Below, piece by piece: positions 46,379-56,942 of a stretch of DNA of 64,000 nucleotides. How positions within the stretch are numbered: the stretch's first letter is position 1; each line of letters begins with the position of its first letter. The notes under the pieces were generated by a model that worked only from the letters and a program-made list of their open reading frames with translations, had not been told where the DNA came from and ran no database searches. Source of the DNA: Limanda limanda (Eukaryota > Chordata > Actinopteri > Pleuronectiformes > Pleuronectidae); assembly GCF_963576545.1 (NCBI RefSeq), contig NC_083646.1:23353989-23417988 (forward strand). Direction: 5' to 3'. A program made the translations under genes and the position numbers.

Positions 46379-48821
46379 ATGGACTTTAAAACCAGCATCT
46401 CTCTGCTTCTCCTGCTGCTCCTTGGCTCCTGCAAAGCTCACGATGAAAATGTAAGGAATAATGCATGAAAATAAGTTTTAAATAGTGTTCTATATAATCA
46501 ATGAAACGTTTCCCATAGCTCAGGTGTCTGTCTTTATCCAGATATTTGCACTAGACTGAGTTTAAATTCTTTAAAATTAAGTAAAGGCTAATTTTCTCTG
46601 CTATTTTTTCACAGGATCTTGGTGCTGATAATGGTAAGTGACCAAACCATCGCACACCTTTCCCAGTGAGTTCTAAAAAACCTCTATAATGCATCACATG
46701 TCTGCTATTTTTCTATTCATTAGACACCTCAGGGGACATGTCTGACACGGAGGACATTACTGCAACTATTCTAAGAATGAACAATGGTGAGCATTCAATC
46801 GTGATGTTACAAGGACGGCAAGGAAACATTAGTTTCTCACAGTATCAGTGCAGATTTTCTATATTCCATGATGAAAGGCATGTTTTTTTGGAGAACAATT
46901 TCTCATCTTTATTTGACCAATGTTTTTTCACAATTGTCTTTTATTGTTATAGGCTCTACTGATTTTCTGATGGAAGGAGATGTGGTGATGCCAAGGACTA
47001 GGACCGCAAAGAAGTGTTTCTCGAATAAATACTCCTGTCTGTGGCCAAAGTCGGCCAACGGGAACGTGGTGATCCCTTTCCTCATAAGCCAAAGATACGG
47101 TGGGTTTAAATATTTTAAGGGAACACGGTGGTGAAACTGGACTGTGCATGTTAACACGTCACTGAGTGGATGATATTACTGATTTAATACTTTGACCCAC
47201 AACTTTAGCCGGCTCTGAGAAGAGAGAGATTCTGAACGCCCTGAAGGACTTTGAACGGAAAACCTGCATTCGCTTTGTCCCACATAATAGGCAGACGGCG
47301 TACTTAAATTTTGAACCAAGAAATGGGTGAGTCGAAAACTAAGGAACTTGCATGTGAAGGGAGTAGGTCATGCATGTATATGATAGAGTATACAACTATA
47401 ATATAGGGATGAAGGTAGTGGGACACTAATGAAAATTGCATAAGAGAAGAGCCTTTAAAATACGTCCTCTGTTTTGCTCCTGTTACTCTTTTACAATCTC
47501 TATTACTCTCTTTATACAACGTTAATGTTCTGCCTTAGAATCAGTTGTACTTATGATGATATACAAATATATTCCCCTATGTAAAGGTGTGAGCTGATGA
47601 TACTTGTTTACATAAACGTTTTTTGTTGAAGTCGGCTCTTCTTCGTGTGTGGCACACGTTTATTGACATCGCCACAGCGGCTCCTCAGAGCCTTTTTCTG
47701 GCGGACAAATCCGCCGGTCAGTGACGGGTTATACTAGTGGACATGGTTTCGGATATTTTCTGCCAAGTGCTCTTCTATTTTGGTCCATATTCGTTCTTCT
47801 AAATCTTCCGTGGTTTCCGCAGTTTCCGGGCATGAAACCGGAAATGCGACTCCGGACGGGATGTAGTAAGCAGACCAATCACAAGCCTTGAGGGCTGCGT
47901 GAGGCTCGCGTCGCTTTGTCGTATAGTTAGAAAAATTGGCTGACGCACGCAAGCCGCAACACGCCCCCCGCAAGTACGCGAGGGGCGTGTTGCGTCTCTC
48001 GCGTGCGTGCGTGCGTGTGTAAAAAGCAGAGTATAAATCGGCCTTCAGTATCACACATCTGCAGTTGACAGCCCCATCTCAGCTCCCAACTAAACACCAT
48101 CAGAAAACGAATTATTTAAGCGTGTAAGCAAAGGGTCGCTGACAATGTAAATAACATTACTGTTTCAATCAAATGTCAAGTCGCACATTCCATATTAATT
48201 ATCTCCGTCTCCCTCTGTCTGCTATTAGCTGCTCCTCTTTACTGGGCTATGTTGGAGACAGGCAGACAGTGTCACTGCAGAGGTACGGCTGCATCCAACG
48301 TGGCATCATCCAGCACGAGGTCATGCACTCGCTCGGCTTCTACCACGAGCACACTCGCAGCGACCGCGACCAGTACGTCAAAATCAACTGGGAGAACATA
48401 TACAGACGTAAGATCCCCACTTCATTGTCCATTGATTCCGATTGATATATTAATTTGTCTATTCGATACTTACTGGGATTTTTTTTATCTCAACAGATAC
48501 GTATTACAACTTCCGAAAGATGGACACGAACAACCTCAACACTCCATATGACTACGACTCTCTGATGCACTACGGAAGGTGAGAGAGAGCAGACACGTCG
48601 CACTTCGACAAATTAATCAGTGCTGAATCTTGACATGTATCTGAACGATTATATGACTCATTACTATTGTCCATATCTGTAGAACTGCCTTTGGAATTGG
48701 AAGAACAGAAACCATCACCCCCATCCCCGATCGCTCTGTTGCCATCGGCCAGAGAGGCGGCATGTCCCGCATCGACATTCTGAGGATCAACAGGCTCTAC
48801 AAGTGCTGGAATTACATGTGA
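46379..48821 (+). CDS. Choriolytic (hatching) enzyme-like astacin metalloprotease, 8 exons
   Basis: A secreted zinc endopeptidase of the M12A astacin family; relatives digest the egg envelope at hatching. Exons: 46379-46450, 46615-46633, 46724-46786, 46953-47099, 47209-47326, 48229-48407, 48497-48578, 48683-48821. All are GT-AG, phases fit, total 819 nt (272 residues plus TGA). Residues 1-20 form a signal peptide (MDFKTSISLLLLLLLGSCKA). An acidic propeptide follows; its Asp in LMEGD is the likely latency switch. The zinc site is HEVMHSLGFYHEH (169-181: His169, His173, His179; base Glu170). The Met-turn is SLMHYG (Met223, Tyr225). Six cysteines in the mature part, including the N-terminal pair KKC...SC, mark the six-cysteine fish astacins. 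As I recall, HCE genes of advanced teleosts are intronless and LCE genes have eight exons, so this structure favours LCE or another intron-bearing member. It appears intact. Confidence 0.92.
47630..48050. mobile_element. Probable MITE in intron 5 of the protease gene
   Basis: Intron 5 is about 0.9 kb, while the other introns are 90-165 bases. Its middle is GC-rich and CpG-rich. It ends in a phrase (GCGTGCGTGCGTGCGTGTGT, then AAAAAGCAGAGTATAAATCG) that looks like a subterminal and terminal repeat. I could not find the matching left end, so the class is uncertain. Confidence 0.35.
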
Positions 48822-49035
48822 TGAGGACGATCGCGAGATGGGTTGATCTGTTTCATCGCATTAATGTAACAGTATGGGAATAAAAAAATTAGACTTCATG
48901 AATCTTCTGTCTCTTCTTATAATTAATTTTTAAAGAAAGAAAGACGTTTTGTGTAACTGTGGTTGGTTGCTGACTACGTTTCAGTAGTTAGTAATTTTAT
49001 AGATTTTCTACATGCTTTTTGATTTAAAGGAGACT
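48701..49035 (+). repeat. Left copy of a 335-bp duplication (end of exon 8 plus 3' flank)
   Basis: From AAGAACAGAAACCATCACCC to TTTAAAGGAGACT this stretch recurs at 52859-53196. Seen differences are two C-to-T changes at CpG sites and a 3-bp TGG insertion. It covers the last 40 codons of the protease gene, its poly(A) signal and the first ~95 bases of an LTR-element fragment. Confidence 0.9.
48879..48884 (+). terminator. Poly(A) signal of the hatching-enzyme gene
   Basis: AATAAA lies 58 bases after the stop codon. The duplicate copy keeps the same hexamer at 53037-53042. Confidence 0.65.
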
Positions 49036-49477
49036 AACTAGATTTGAGAGACTAGTTTTGAGTAGATTAGTTGTTAACTGACTAGGTCTAAAGCAGAGGT
49101 CTTCAACAGGGGGTCCGCGACCCCTAGGGGGTCCGCGGAGGTACTGCAGGGGGCCCGCAAAATCTTTGGTTGATTCGACAATTTTTTAAATTTTTTATAA
49201 TTTTTTTTTTTTCACGAATTTTATTGTCTTTCAATACACATTAACATGCATCCAACATATTGTGAGGCTGATTTGACCCTCTGCCTGACAACCTCCATCC
49301 ATCCAAGATTAGATAAATTTTGTGCTACCCATCAGGGTCTGACATCTCACTAATGTGGGATTTTGTGTGCCATCCACAGATAGCTTGAGGATTCACTGTC
49401 TCTTCTACATTTATGTTTAAAATAAAAACATGAATCTGTGAATTACTTTAATAGCTCAGTGTTGTATGCAAGATGTA

Positions 49478-51093
49478 CAGTGGGTACGGGAAGTATTCAG
49501 ACCCCTATAAATATTTCACTCTTTGTTTCATTGCAGCAATTTGCAAAAATCTAAAAATGTACATTAATCAACACTCAGCACCCCATCTTGACAGAAAAAA
49601 ACAGGAATGTAGACATTTTTGCAAATTTAATAAAAAAGAAAAACTGAAATATCACATGGTCATAAGTATTCAGACCTTTTGCTGTGACACTCATATTTAA
49701 CTCACATGCTGTCCATTTCTTCTGATCCTCGAGATGGTTCTACTCCTTCATTGGAGTCCAGCTGTGTTTAATTAAACTGATTGGACTCGATAAGGAAAGG
49801 CACACACCTGTCTACATATGACCTTACAGCTCACAGTGCATGTCAGAGCAAATGAGAATCATGAGGTCGAAGGAACTGCCTAAGGAGCTCAGAGACAGAA
49901 TTGTGGCAAGGCACAGCTCTGGTCAAGGTTACAAAATAATTTCTGCAGCACCCAAGGTTCCTAAGAGCACAGTGGCCTCCATAATCCTTAAATGGAAGAA
50001 GTTTGGGACGACCAGAACTCTTCCTAGACCTGGCCGTCGAGCCAAACTGAGCAATCGTGGGAGAAGAGCCTTGGTGAGAGAGGTAAAGAAGAACCCAAAG
50101 ATCACTGTGGCTGAGCTCCAGAGATGCAGTAGGGAGTTGGGAGAAAGTTCCACAATGTAAACTATCACTGCAGCCCTCCACCAGTCGGGGCTTTATGGCA
50201 GAGTGGCCTGACAGAAGCCTCTCCTCAGTGCAATACATATGAAAGCCCGCATAGAGTTTTTTCAAAAAACACATGAAGGACTCCCAGACTATGAGAAATA
50301 AGATTCTCTGGTCTGATGAGACCAAGATTGAGCTTGTTGGCGTTAATTCTAAGCGGTATGTGTGGAGAAAACCAGGCACTGCTCATCACCTGCCCAATAC
50401 AATCCCGACAGTGAAACATGGTGGTGGCAGCATCATGCTATGGGGGTGTTTTTCAGCTGCAGGGACAGGACGACTGGTTACAATTGAAGGAAAGATGAAT
50501 GCCACCAAGTACAGAGATATCCTGGAAGAAAACCTCTTCCAGAGTGCTCTTGACCTCAGACTGGGCCGACGGTTCACCTTCCAAAAAGGCAATGACCCTA
50601 AGAAGACAGCTAAATTAACAAAGGAGTGGCTTCGGAACAACTCTGTGACCATTCTTGACTGGCCCAGCCAGAGCCCTGACCTAAACCCAATTGAGCATCT
50701 CTGGAGAGACCTGAAAATGTCTGTCCACCAACGTTCACCATCCAACCTGACGGAACTGGAGAGGATCTGCAAGGAAGAATGGCAGAGGATCCCCAAATCC
50801 AGGTGTGAAAAACATGTTGCATCATTCCCAAGAAGACTCATGGCTGTACTGGCTCAAAAGGGTGCTTCTACTCAATACTGAGCAAAGGGTGTGAATACTT
50901 ATGACCATGTGATATTTCAGTTTTTCTTTTAATAAATTTGCAAAAATTTCTACATTTCTGTTTTTTTCTATCAAGAAGGGGTGCTGAGTGTACATTGATG
51001 AGAAATAAATGAACTTTTTTAGATTTTAGCAAATGGCTGCAATGAAACAGAGTGAAAAATTTAAAGGGGTCTGAATACTTTCCGTACCCACTG
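49478..51093 (+). mobile_element. Tc1-like DNA transposon (copy 2)
   Basis: It is flanked by TA at 49476-49477 and 51094-51095, with termini CAGTGGGTACGG and CCGTACCCACTG. It is 1616 bp long, highly similar to copy 1, and nested in the hAT. Confidence 0.9.
49840..50881 (+). pseudogene. Tc1 transposase, interrupted (copy 2)
   Basis: The N-terminal frame (49840-50160) ends in a stop after GESSTM. The catalytic part resumes in another frame at 50273 and stays open to 50881: LWSDETKIELVG, GGGSIMLWGCFS, FTFQKGNDPKKTAK and SPDLNPIEHLWRDLK carry the DDE residues, ending ASTQY. It differs from copy 1 in where it is broken; its C-terminal two-thirds is the better preserved. Confidence 0.88.
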
Positions 51094-51507
51094 TATGTTT
51101 ATAAATGGCAGTGGCATGGCCACCCTGTACCTTGCACATGTTTAAATTAAAAACATGAATATATGAACCTGTGTAATATTTGAATAGCTTAGTATTGAAT
51201 GCACAATGTCAGGGTAGTTATGTTGTACATGGCACTAGGCCCAGTTTAATATAAAACACAATTTTATGCAATATATATAGTAGGGGGTCCCTGCTCCATC
51301 TCTCCACCTGTTTGGGGGTCCTTGGCCTGAAAAACGTTGAAGACCTCTGGTCTAAAGGATTGAGCCACCGAGCTATCCTACATAGTGCTACTATATAGAC
51401 ACAACGTGAAGCTCACCTGTGCATCTTGTGTAGTGTTACTTACGTATTTTAACCGCTTTTATCTAAGCGAGCTTGAGCAGTCCACCAGGTGCTTTTTCGC
51501 ACTCAGA

Positions 51508-52650
51508 AGATGAGTAGCAAGTACCACCATGGGGCAAAGGCTCCTTCAGGGCCAGACATCCTGTCAGAGACTGTCGCCAGTCTGATAAATTTGTCTAATG
51601 ATGCTGTGAGTGAGTTGAGTGAGTCTGATTTAAGTACCTGCGAAAAAAAGATTGAAGAACTGACCATGCACCTCATCAACCCCACTGGCCCACATCGAAA
51701 ATACCCCATGCTCTGGGTCAACTCCTGCACAAACAGAGAGCCAAGCTGTAAGCCCAAGAACATGCGAAGGCGCTCAGGGCCATGCAAGCAGCATGTCGAG
51801 CGGAGCAAGAGCAAAACTCCCTCCTGCGGCATATAATTGAGACCCAAAAAGAACAGGACCAGGCAGTGCAGGAGCAAGAAACCCTGCACGCGCAGGTCCA
51901 AGATCAGCAAAAAGGGGGGAAAAGTCAAACAGAGCTGCCCCTCCTCGAGCCGATACCCCTGATGACAGGGCCAGGAGCTGTCGTCCTTCCCGGTGGAGCC
52001 AGCGGAACAGAGACACTGGGAGAACAGCTGCGAGCACAGCTACGCAACCCTCAGGCAGAGGAAGCTTCGCTCTGGAGAGCCACTCAGCAGTTAACCGCTC
52101 CGACCCACTCAACGCCAAGGGGGGAGCCAGAGGCAACCCCTAGACGTGCAGTGACCTGGGACCGCTATCAGGCCACTCCAAATGCCTGTCTAACGGACAC
52201 TGAGGATCCACTCCAGCCAGAACGAGCACATCCTGCACGGAGCCACGCAACTCTTCCACCCCCGGTGCAAGAGATGGTGGCCACGAAGATGAATACCGTG
52301 GCACATACGAGTCAGAAGACCCTGATGACTCAGCACCCCCTCAAAGAGAGGGAATCCGCACCAGACAGGTAAGGTCCCTTGTCAAAGACATTGATCGCTT
52401 CGACCCAGACAGTCGCGAGTCCAACGAAGACGACACCGTGGTCATGGCAATTCAAGCCCAACCAAATGTGGACCTGGCGCTGGAAGATGACTACTTCCCC
52501 CACGCCAGGATGAATCCCAGCATAGAGAACCAGGGACATTAACCCTTCCAACAGGGATCCCCCACAAAACCAGGGGGGTGAGGATTTCAACCAGCCCCAC
52601 AATCAGTTTCGACTTCATTACCTAAATAGCTGTCAACAGAGAGGTAGGGA
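51508..52650 (+). pseudogene. Broken gag-like frame (related to 18596-20036)
   Basis: It starts MSSKYHHGAKAPSGPDILSE, then ETVASLINLSNDAVSELSES. A frameshift near 51700-51790 moves to a frame with HIIETQKEQDQAVQEQETLH and TETLGEQLRAQLRNPQAEEA, which closes at 52372. It lies on the opposite strand from, and is broken at different places than, the copy at 15-23 kb. No polymerase is visible. Confidence 0.5.
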
Positions 52651-52858
52651 TTGGTGATACTCACATGGATTAACCTTTACAAACATGTTTAAATAAACTT
52701 TTTGTCTGAGGTGAACATTAGTTTCCTCATTTGCAGGTGATTGGATGTTTTGGTTTCAATGCGTGTGTGGAAATCACATGTTTTATTAAATCATGATCGT
52801 TTCTCCCCAAGGTTGTTTCCATTGAACCTTGTTGCATTTGTTATTGATACACGAACAC
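52651..52858. other. Unassigned spacer before the duplicated protease tail
   Basis: AT-rich sequence between the end of the LTR-element fragment and the duplication junction. It is not related to intron 7 of the protease gene as far as I can see. Confidence 0.4.
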
Positions 52859-53196
52859 AAGAACAGAAACCATCACCCCCATCCCCGATCGCTCTGTTGC
52901 CATCGGCCAGAGAGGCGGCATGTCCCGCATCGACATTCTGAGGATCAACAGGCTCTACAAGTGCTGGAATTACATGTGATGAGGATGATCGTGAGATGGG
53001 TTGATCTGTTTCATCGCATTAATGTAACAGTATGGGAATAAAAAAATTAGACTTCATGAATCTTCTGTCTCTTCTTATAATTAATTTTTAAAGAAAGAAA
53101 GACGTTTTGTGTAACTGTGGTTGGTTGCTGACTACGTTTCAGTAGTTAGTAATTTTATTGGAGATTTTCTACATGCTTTTTGATTTAAAGGAGACT
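52859..53196 (+). pseudogene. Duplicated 3' end of the hatching-enzyme gene
   Basis: It encodes, in one open frame, the last 40 residues of the protease (TETITPIPDRSVAIGQRGGM onward to KCWNYM) with stop codon and poly(A) signal. The segment before it is unrelated and lacks the exon 8 acceptor, so it cannot be an independent gene. It could serve only as an alternative end if spliced by chance. Confidence 0.85.
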
Positions 53197-53700
53197 GTTC
53201 AAGTCAAAAATAAATGTAAGTCTAAAACCTACTGTGATATTTGTACTTTTTTGGGTTTCCAGGCAAAATAATGTTTGATGCACAACTTTAAAACACATAA
53301 GAGCAGATGGATGGAAACATACTTTCTGACTCATAAACATGATGCCAGCATTATATTCTTTGATAGTATAAAACATGTCTAGCTTCGCCCCTGAATTCAC
53401 CTCCATGCATTTTTAAAGCGCTTTAATGTGTCTTATGTCTGTAAAGTTGCAATACCTGTTTCAGTCTTGGTTGAACACCGTTTTTCCAAGGGACACATGT
53501 GGGTGCGTCAGAGGTGTTGCTTATCTTGTTAAACATATTTCCTCACCTAGGATTTCTTAGGACTTTTAGTATGTTGTTCTGGACACCTCATAGAAATTAT
53601 CTATGCTGAAAAAAAGTACTACAGTCCACTGTCTCTGAGTCTGAGTAGTGATGGTGTATGCCCAGACTGGGGTGCATCAGTACCGTGAGTAGGCACACCC
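53197..53700. other. Intergenic, no gene recognised
   Basis: No supportable frame. The boundary with the Gypsy element's 3' region is not visible as an LTR. Confidence 0.4.
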
Positions 53701-53841
53701 CCTGGTTCAGGTGAGTAGGGAACACTTTCCCTGTTTTACAGGTGGCTGCAGTAGATGTTCAGATGATGGCTCAAAACCATGGAATGGCTCAAGTAGCTGT
53801 TCTGGGTTTGCCATTTGACCTGAGTCATCACTGAGGTTGGT

Positions 53842-55718
53842 TCATGGCAACAATTGATCCACGTGTCTCCTCCAGATGATGTTCTCTGGTGTTAGAACTG
53901 TGTAGGACACAGGGCCTGTTTGTGCGACAACTGTTGCTTGTATCCACTTTGGAACTTTGCCGTAGTTCCGAGCAAGATCTCTCTCACCAGCTATGAAGCT
54001 TCTGGCTTTTGCTTTGCTCCGTCTCTCCACCTGTGCTCGCTGTTGTGTCTGTACGACCTGCTTAGTCTTCAGTGGTCTCAGAAGGTCAAGTCGTGTGCAA
54101 AGCTGTCTTTTCATCATGGCTGACGCGGGGGCCACTTTGGTTGTAGCATGGGGGGTGTTTCTGTAGGTCAACAGGAAGGTGCTTAGGCGCTTGTTGAGCG
54201 ATCCATTTCCTTGTGATGATTTTAGAGCTTGCTTCATCGTCTGCACAAATCTTTCCGCGAGGCCGTTCGTGGCGGGATGATAGGGAGCTGACTTGATGTG
54301 CTGGATTCCGTTTTCTTCCATGAATGACAGGAACTCTTCAGACACCAGTTTTGGGCCGTTATCGCTAATGAGTTGCATAGGCAATCCAAAGCGACTGAAG
54401 ATGGGCCGTAGCTCTCTGATGGTTCTCCATGATAAACTGCACTTCATTATGGTGACCTCTGGCCATTTGCTGTGTGCATCAACTACGATTAAGAACATAC
54501 GATCCTCCAGTGAACCTGCAAAGTCTATGTGGACACTCTGCCAAGGCTCCTCTGGGAAGTCCCATGGGTGTAGTGGCGCTAGCTGTGGCATGTTTCTCGT
54601 CTTTTGACATGCAGAACATGACCTGGCCCTGTCTTCGATAACTGCGTCTCTGCCTGGCCACCAAAAGTAGCTGCGCGCCATCTCATTCATTTGCACCATG
54701 CCACAGGGCCCTGAATGGAGTTCCTCAAGCACCTGCTTTCTCAGTGGCGGCGGAATGGTGACTCGAAAACTCCATAACAAGCATCCAGCCTGAACTGTGA
54801 GCTCGTTCCTCCTCACCAGGTAAGGCTTTAGGCTGTCTGACAGCTCTCTTTCTCTCTCATGATCAACAATGTCCATGACCTCAGACATCGCTCGGTCAGT
54901 GCGGGTGAACTTCTTCACATGGGCTGAGGTAACTGGGGCGTTGCTCACTTCCTTGAAGTAGAAGATTTTAGCCTCGGAGTGCTTTGTGTGTGAGACAGGT
55001 AAGGGAAGCCTTGAGAGGCCGTCTGCATTACAGTGCTGCTCAGCTCTTTTGTACTTGATGTCATACTGGTGGGCAGACAACAGTAATGCCCATTGCTGCA
55101 TGCGGCTGGCAGCGAGCGATGGAATTCCAGTGTGGGGACCAAAGATGGAGGTGAGTGGTCTATGGTCTGTGAGCAGCGTGAATCGTTTTCCGAACAGAAA
55201 CTGATGGAATTTCTTTACTCCGAAGATTAAAGAGAGTGCTTCACGCTCTATCTGTGCATACTTGCTCTCTGCTTTGCTTAAAGTCCGTGATGCGAAAGCA
55301 ATTGCCCTTTCTTCACCTGATGGCATTATGTGTGAGATCACAGCACCAACACCATAAGGCGATGCGTCACACGCTAACTGTAATGGCAAGTCGGGGTTGA
55401 AGTGGGTGAGGGCTTCTGAATGGACTAAGGCTCTTTTAGCTTCTTAAAAGCTTCCTCACATCTGTCTGACCACTTCCACTGTGTGGTTTTGTTCAAAAGT
55501 TCATGCAGTGGTTTTGGCATGTTTGATAGGTTCGGCACAAACTCTGCGTAGTACGTCAGTAGTCCCAAGAATGATCGCAGCTGACTCACATTTTGTGGGG
55601 ATGGAGCTTCCTCGACAGCTTTTACCTTAGATGGTGCCTTGTGCAGCCCAGCACCGTCGATAATGTGGGCCAGGTACTCAACTGAAGACTGGAAAAACTC
55701 ATATTTGGTGTAGCCCAT
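53842..55718 (-). pseudogene. Gypsy pol: end of RT, RNase H and integrase
   Basis: 55718-55425 carries FFQSSVEYLAHIIDGAGLHK and SFLGLLTYYAEFVPNLSNMP (end of reverse transcriptase). A one-base shift near 55430 leads into a 515-codon frame (55389-53842). RNase H acidic residues are in LACDAS (Asp8), EREAL (Glu50), TDHRPL (Asp75) and NADGLSR (Asp123). The integrase zinc region has only one of the two expected His (HSGPCG where family members have H-x-x-H) and CSACQ. Catalytic residues are Asp289 (HIDFAG), Asp343 (ISDNGP) and Glu379 (NGLAERF), the D,D35E spacing. A chromo-less tail ends WRRHVDQLLP. The integrase is open but the element cannot make full pol. Confidence 0.9.
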
Positions 55719-55719
55719 T

Positions 55720-56293
55720 CACTAACACTTACTGGGTCCAGTACTTCACTCTTGACTAGTTTGACTAGTTCAGCTTCAACTTTTGGCTTAATGGCATATG
55801 GGACAGGCCTGGCTTTGAAGCATTTGGGCTTGCTGTTTGGTTTCACTGTCAATTTAACTGTTATGTCCTTCATACTACCAAGTTCTCCCTTGAACACTTC
55901 AGCATGTTTCCTCAATATTCCTTGTAGGTTTATGTCCTCAACTTTTGCAACCAGATGAATTTCCTGCCAGTTTAATTTGATCTTTTCCAGCCACGTGCGC
56001 CCTAGCAAAGCTGGCTGACTGCCCTTCACAATGTAGAGTAGCTTTCCCTTCTGTTTATAGAGCTTCACTGTCACAGTCACGTTTCCTCTCACTGGTACAG
56101 TGTCACCAGTGTACGTTTTCAGCGTTATCTTTGTTGGATGTGGTGTGAGGTGATGTGGTTTCTCCTTGTATACAACCTCAGACACCAAGGATACAGCTGC
56201 TCCTGTGTCCACTTGCATCCGTAGTGCTTTTCCGTCCAGTAGCAGTGTAACCCAGTATCCATGACCATCATCTGAAAAAGACAAAACATGCAC
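55720..56293 (-). pseudogene. Gypsy protease and start of reverse transcriptase, truncated
   Basis: The aspartic protease signature is QVDTGAAVSLV (Asp29 of this frame). ALLGRTWLEKIKLNW, the usual end of Gypsy protease, follows. The N-terminal reverse transcriptase has KARPVPYAIKPKVEAEL and SEWATPN, where it stops abruptly and runs out of frame into the far end of the reverse transcriptase. The catalytic YIDD region is missing. Confidence 0.85.
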
Positions 56294-56475
56294 AGTCTCT
56301 TCCCCTTCAGATGGGGTGTCACTTGGGCCTCCTCTGTGTGTTCCAGTTTGTGCACTTTCTTTTTGTACTTCCAGAAGTCACTTTTCCTTTGTTCAGTATT
56401 TTTAGTTGACTGTCCATTTTTGCTTTTACATACACGCTCAATGTGACCCTTTTTGCCACAACTTCTGCAGGCTAA

Positions 56476-56901
56476 CGCCGGCCACACACCGGACGCGTTG
56501 GCGTCGCGTAGGCGTCACGTAAGCGCACCGCCAAGCCTTAAATAACAGCTGGCTCCCATCCACTCTCATGTTAATCCCTTGTGCCGGCCACACCGGACGC
56601 TGTAGTGCAGCGCTGCACCAAAAGTGCCTCGCGTCGTGCAGCGATCGTTTCGGCGTCGAGTCTATTTTTTGCGCTTGACGCGAGCGTAACGCTCCGGGAA
56701 ACACAGTGAAAAATTATTTTAAACGATATTGGGGACATATTTTATATGATATAAATGATAAAATATGCATCACATAGTTTGTATTCCCCTTCTGTTGTCC
56801 TGGAGTTTTAATTTTACCAATTTTACCAATCACATTATTAAATGTCCCCCTCTGCCCCTCCATACAGACACACAAGCAGTCATAAAGATAGAAAGAGAGA
56901 G

Positions 56902-56942
<41 letters not shown>

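Larger units (their letters stand above)
49094..51349. mobile_element. hAT-type element carrying a nested Tc1 transposon (copy 2)
   Basis: It begins CAGAGGTCTTCAACAGGGGG and ends GTTGAAGACCTCTG. It is flanked by a perfect 8-bp duplication GTCTAAAG (49086-49093 and 51350-51357). It has the same hAT arms as copy 1, but keeps about 70 bases near 49150-49215 missing from copy 1. The Tc1 is at the same TA. Confidence 0.88.
48942..52650 (+). mobile_element. Fragment of the long-LTR element interior, split by a hAT/Tc1 composite
   Basis: 48942-49093 and 51350-52650 read in order as the reverse complement of roughly 20350 down to 18800. Shared features are the leader phrase GTTGGTTGCTGACTRCGTTT, ACTAGATTTGAGAGACTAGT, GATTGAGCCACCGAGCTATC and then the gag-like frame. 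There are no LTRs on either side. The hAT/Tc1 composite sits at GTCTAAAG within it. Confidence 0.8.

Noticed and set aside
52859..52981. A second functional hatching-enzyme gene
   Set aside because: Only the last 40 codons exist; upstream sequence is unrelated and the exon acceptor is missing.
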